A stretch of 64,000 nt of DNA. Source: Watersipora subatra. Its lineage: Eukaryota; Bryozoa; Gymnolaemata; Cheilostomatida; Watersiporidae. The first letter of the stretch is position 1. Each line of letters begins with the position of its first letter. Positions 59,926-64,000 of this stretch are shown here, piece by piece. The notes under the pieces are model-generated. The model was not told the DNA's origin. It did not search any database and worked only from the letters and a program-made list of their open reading frames with translations. The DNA lies in contig NC_088717.1 in NCBI RefSeq assembly GCF_963576615.1, positions 50,383,026 to 50,447,025 on the forward strand, written 5' to 3'. Made by a program: the position numbers and the translations under genes.

Positions 59926-61682
59926 CCCTAGGACACTTATGCATTCGCGTCATCTAACTATCGCGTTTTCGCGGAGTCATCCTCTCGCGAAAGTTTTATG
60001 AGTGAAACTAAACAATCATAACAAATGAGCAAAAACAAGAAATTTTAATTTCTAATAAATTTAATTATTATACTTTTGTTTATCGATCAAATCACCAATC
60101 GTTTCTTTAACAAAAGAAGTCAACGAGTAATTGCCTTCCTCCTCGGCTATTGTTGATAACATACTGTAAAGACATCTTCCATGTCAGGAGTCCAGAATTT
60201 TCGACAAACATGTAATCCTCTCAACCCACAAGTGAAATCAAACTGAGCCATGCCCACTGCGTGCTATTAATAATGGAGATCTAATATTGGTACCAGATCA
60301 ATCACGGCGGCAGGGACCTAGATGTCATTGATGGTCCAAGAAACAAATGGGCCATGGCAGCAAGCGATCAAATTGCATTATCGATCTCGCTTACACATTT
60401 CTACCTGTGGTTCACAAAGACAAACTAGTCCCAAATTGAAAATTCTTTCTTTACCAGTGAACTGGACCTGTGAAATCTAATTATATTTGTTCCACTGCAT
60501 TTATTTTAACATCACCATATTTTCGCACTCATTTGAGCTGCGAAATTAAGTAGCAGCGAAATCTTACTCCGTATGCTACTCACGTATGCTACTCACGAAA
60601 CTAAATACTAGCGAAATATACCGTATATACTCAATTATAGGACGCACCCTAGTATAAGACGCAGCATAAATTTCAGCCAACTATTGAGAATAAAGGGTAA
60701 TTCAAGTATAGGACGCACTTCAATTGATTTTTTCACAAGTGAAATTTTGGCACGATCAATCGATTGTTTTCTCACTTTGAGGGCTCAGTTGACTGACAGG
60801 TAAGTTTTAACGCTAGAGTAAATTCAACTGAAGTCTGCCGGCAATCAATTTTGTACCGTAATTGGAATCAATAAATCTTTTCACATGCGCTGTTTTTTGT
60901 GATGTTTTTGTTTGTCATGAATAAATCTTTTGAAAACGAATCTGGTTGTTATTTTCTTGTCAGTCACGTGACTATCTTGGAAGTGAGCAATCATTCTTAA
61001 TCTTCCTTATAAAGGCGTCCGTTTGACTCAATAATAAAAAGCTGCGAAAACGTGAAATAATTCCATTTATTTATCACCTCACTCAGACATAGAAATATGA
61101 AATTCATTGCAATTTTTACAAGTAATTGTATACATAATAAAGTGACAAAAGTTTATTTTCAAATGCCGTGGAATTCTTCTTCATCAGATGAATTTTCAAG
61201 GCGTTTTTTGGCTTGTTCCTCGAAGAGTACATCGTCATAGATTTTATTTTCGTCATCAGTGTCTTCATTTGTGTCGTTCACTTGATCAGTCTAGAGGATG
61301 TCGTCTTCTGTTCCGTCGAGGTTGTTACTGATAGAACATTCATTGAAGGATTTTTCGATCATCGGCGCTTTTTGCTCATCGGCGCATCATCTTACGTTTG
61401 TTGACTGAAGACATTTTTGCGAGCAATAAGTGGAGTTAAAAATAGTTAAAATCGCCGCGATTGTCTTCCGTCTACCGAGTGTCCGTCCCCTCTCGTGTAC
61501 ATGGTATACGGTAGAGCAGTGGCCTGATAATCGGTGCTGCTTCATGGTGCTGCTTCATCGATGCTGAAACACATGGCCCCTCGTGGTATGTTGCGATTAT
61601 AAGACGCAGGAGAAATGTAGGCTGATTTTCAAGTCAAAAAAGTGCGTCTTATAATTGAGTATATACGGTAAGTGTGCTAGGG
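59926..61682. mobile_element. TA-target MITE (outer), split by a second element
   Basis: Ends CCCTAGGACACTTA (59926-59939) and the complement of CCCTAGCACACTTA (right end 61682), flanked by TA (59924-59925, 61683-61684). Sub-terminal text is rich in CGCGAA/TTTCGC words. Its right arm is interrupted near its end by the element at 60621-61668. Confidence 0.75.
60621..61668 (-). mobile_element. pogo/Tigger-like element with transposase C-terminal remnant (inner)
   Basis: Ends CCGTATATACTCAATTATAG and the complement of the right end (CCGTATATACTCAATTATAA), flanked by TA (60619-60620, 61669-61670). Sub-terminal AGGACGCAC and AAGACGCAG words recur. On the minus strand near 61380-61165 it reads SFNECSISNNLDGTEDDIL, a stop, then EEQAKKRLENSSDEEEFHGI and TGA. 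SF..C.ISN.LDG.EDD is the characteristic tail of pogo/Tigger-like transposases. The catalytic region is deleted. Confidence 0.85.
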
Positions 61683-61696
61683 TAATGTTGAGTTAA

Positions 61697-64000
61697 AGCC
61701 GTGGTCACACGGGCACCGAACCGAACTAAATGACGCAAAACGACGTCGCTGTCAGCTGTAAAAAGTTTGGCTGAAGACATTTCTGGCCACAACGAACCAC
61801 TTCGGTACTGCTCGAAATTTCGTGGCTGAACCCTTGCTCTTATTGGCTGGTTAAAATTCTAGCGAGCACGCGTCACATTTCTCCTTACGCACGTGTGAGC
61901 AAAATTTTAAAGTAACGATTTAAAACCACTTATACCATTTAATAACCATTTAAAATGGACGATCTTTTTATTTCGTTGATCAAACAACACGGATCCATTT
62001 ACAACAAGGCTCACCCGGACTATAGTAAAAAAGATAGCGTAGTTCACAATATTTGGTCTCTCATTTCGATTGAAATGAGAGACCAAAACTATTTGGAATT
62101 CGTTGGTAAATAAGTAAAATAATTAAATAACGTCATCCATTGTCATATGATATGTTGTAAAAGTATTGTGCCAGGCGTCACTCTGACACAATGTTGCTTG
62201 TGATTGTGTTGCATAAATGTAAGATGTTGCAGTTAAGTGTTGCATAAATGTAGGAGAATGAGTGTGTTTCTTTTCGTATAGAATATAAGTAGATATGTAG
62301 AAGTAATGTGTCATACTCATCCTGATGAAGAAGAGTTGACTGATTTATTTATGTAAAACCACGGTACTATGATAAAGGCTGTTTTTGTTTGTTATGTACT
62401 CAGCATAGAAAAACATTCATACGTTAACAAAAAATATAATTTTGTTGATGGGACGTGTTGGTAAAATCTTTGTATCTAGTCATTTGTTTTGAGCAGTTGA
62501 ACGATCTTCTGATAAAACTACTGCGTAGTCATAATTAATGATTGTTATGCAAAGTTTTTTTGTTCCTATCAGTTATATTTCCATATTTTAGATGCAGACT
62601 ATGCTGCGAGCTGCGAAGTATTGGGGGGCGCTGCGGGATAGGTACCAGAAGGCAAAGAAAAGGCAACGGGTCAAAGAGAAAAGTGGTTCTGCAAAATCAA
62701 CCGAGCCAACGCGGTATCTATGGTCCCAGATGGCATGGTTAGATGACTACATGAAGAAATCGGAGTAAGAATATTTCATGCATATTTATTATTGGGTTGC
62801 ATTGTATAACAAGTATAAGTGTTATTTTTTACCCAAACCTTGCCCTGCGTCTTATGAAATGTCTAGTTCTTATGCAATAATAGAAGAAAAACTAATGTCA
62901 ATCTATTGTTACTAGCAAATGAGCAGACTAGAAATGATTTTGTCATGTTTGTAATTTCTTCCTGAATTTTATAGAACAGCCTCAAATACCTCGACCAATA
63001 ATATCTCTGTTGTTGAACTCGACACGCAGATCGAAGCACCGACACCATCTACCTCCACAGATGATGGTGAGCTTGAGAGAACCACTCTTTTCAGCCCGAC
63101 TATGCCACCAGTGACGCCATCTTCCCAAAGAAAAAGAAAGCGATCAAATGATGACGCAATCGCTTCCTCTCTGCTGGACAACATAAAGTCTTTCAATTCT
63201 TACTTAGATAGCAGGGTGAGTGTGTGAATGTTGGAAGATTATTTACTCATGAAACAAGAGTAGCAGCGGCTTAGTTTATATAAAAAAACACCACAATTAC
63301 ACTCGGACATTACCTATCACAATCGCAATACTAATTGAAGTTTTATTGTCACATAGACTTTCGGTACTAGCAATCCGATGTTTGAGTTTGTGTTGTTTTC
63401 ACCTGTTTTATTAAGTCTGTCATCTCCACATCCTTTTAGAGAACTTGTCAGACTGCTACTGATGATAGTGTTGAAAGATTTGGCACCATGGTGAAGGAGC
63501 AGTACAGGCTACTGGATGCTCCTAGTCGTAGAATCTTCCACATTAAAGTCCAAAAAGCCTACCTCGAAGTAATGGAGTCGGCTTCCCCCTACCTCAGTTT
63601 GCATCATCAAATGAATGTGTTGACCAAGACTTGGATGGCAGCACATTTCATCATCTGTAGCCCGTGTAGCACTATGTTTTGGTGCAATGGAATATACTAA
63701 CCATATCTAGTTAGGTTTTTGTTAGTTTTATTTTGTCTTCTGTACACTGCACACCACAATCCCGCCCAATGCAACTTTACTAAGTTCAATATTTTCATTA
63801 AGATTTACACTATGCTCAAGTTTTATTTTGACAATCTGCCTCATTTTATTTCAAACTCAAGAAATAAATTCTATGTTCAACTCAAGACAAAAACGAAGTT
63901 GTTAGGCTTTCAGTAGATAATGTATTGTATGTATAATAATAAATTGCCTAGTAGCAACTATTGTCTAATAATTAGGTAATAGGTTGCCTAGTAGCATCAG
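61697..64000. mobile_element. PIF/Harbinger transposon copy 2, inverted, runs off the window
   Basis: It begins AGCCGTGGTCACACGGGCAC preceded by TAA (61694-61696) and is the near-identical inverted counterpart of 56560-58831. The transposase half lies beyond base 64000. Confidence 0.92.
61955..63700 (+). pseudogene. Harbinger MADF-type DNA-binding partner gene, copy 2 (frameshifted)
   Basis: Exons 61955-62105, 62592-62764, 62975-63215 and 63440-63700; junction phases 1, 2 and 0 join cleanly. MDDLFISLIKQHGSIYNK opens a MADF-like domain, and ALRDRYQKAKKRQRVKEK with QMAWLDDYMKKSE ends it. A Thr/Ser-rich linker, a basic SSQRKRKRS patch and a helical C-terminus ending CNGIY then follow. Here the G run has the full length (TTGGGGGGCG), but a 7-bp GAGCTGC duplication upstream of it shifts the frame. 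So the lesion differs from copy 1, and a working ancestor can be deduced to have had neither. Confidence 0.82.

Overview
The window is repeat-rich, AT-rich nuclear DNA from an animal, most likely a marine invertebrate. The grounds are spliced exons with GT-AG introns, a canonical Penelope-like retroelement, an R2/R4-type LINE, Ty3/Gypsy, PIF/Harbinger, hAT, P-like and pogo-like DNA transposons, and several tRNA-derived SINE-like families. The phylum cannot be fixed from the sequence; a lophotrochozoan is a guess. There is no sign of bacterial operons, rRNA genes, true tRNA genes or CRISPR.

Layout. 1-1964: 3' part of a Penelope-like element (RT plus C-terminal GIY-YIG) with a hammerhead-ribozyme fold straddling its stop codon, then a (TA)n tract. 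2112-3240: stray last exon of a coiled-coil gene family, then a composite repeat (107-bp units plus a tRNA-like tail; family R1). 5880-7330: decayed Ty3/Gypsy pol, minus strand. 8255-15430: dispersed repeats, TIR elements and a pseudogene copy of gene A. 15490-18927: inactivated RLE-type LINE on the minus strand, bounded by (TA)n on both sides and beginning with a tRNA-like sequence. 20476-27508: gene A, a multi-exon plus-strand gene with a 12-aa-repeat exon and a 539-codon all-helical exon of unknown function. 28345-35215: a dispersed repeat (R5) holding a 5-kb satellite of a 16-bp unit. 35815-38155: fold-back element with ~480-bp inverted repeats, an 8-bp target duplication and P-transposase-like and BED-finger-like fragments. 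38436-47898: TA-flanked elements, SINEs, R1 array and a foldback MITE. 48247-51378: gene B, a small three-exon coiled-coil protein gene. 53750-64000: nested transposons: Harbinger copy 1 inside a hAT pseudogene, two TA-duplicating elements one inside the other, and an inverted Harbinger copy 2 running off the end.

How the parts relate. Only gene A and gene B look like host genes. Both have degenerate paralogous pieces elsewhere in the window (11085-11921 for gene A; 2112, 27559 and 43583 for gene B), so this looks like an old tandem-duplication cluster broken up by transposons. In each Harbinger copy the DNA-binding partner gene carries a different frameshift, and the copy 1 transposase has a frameshift and a nonsense codon, so neither copy looks autonomous as read. 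All calls are from reading the sequence; no database search or folding program was run.
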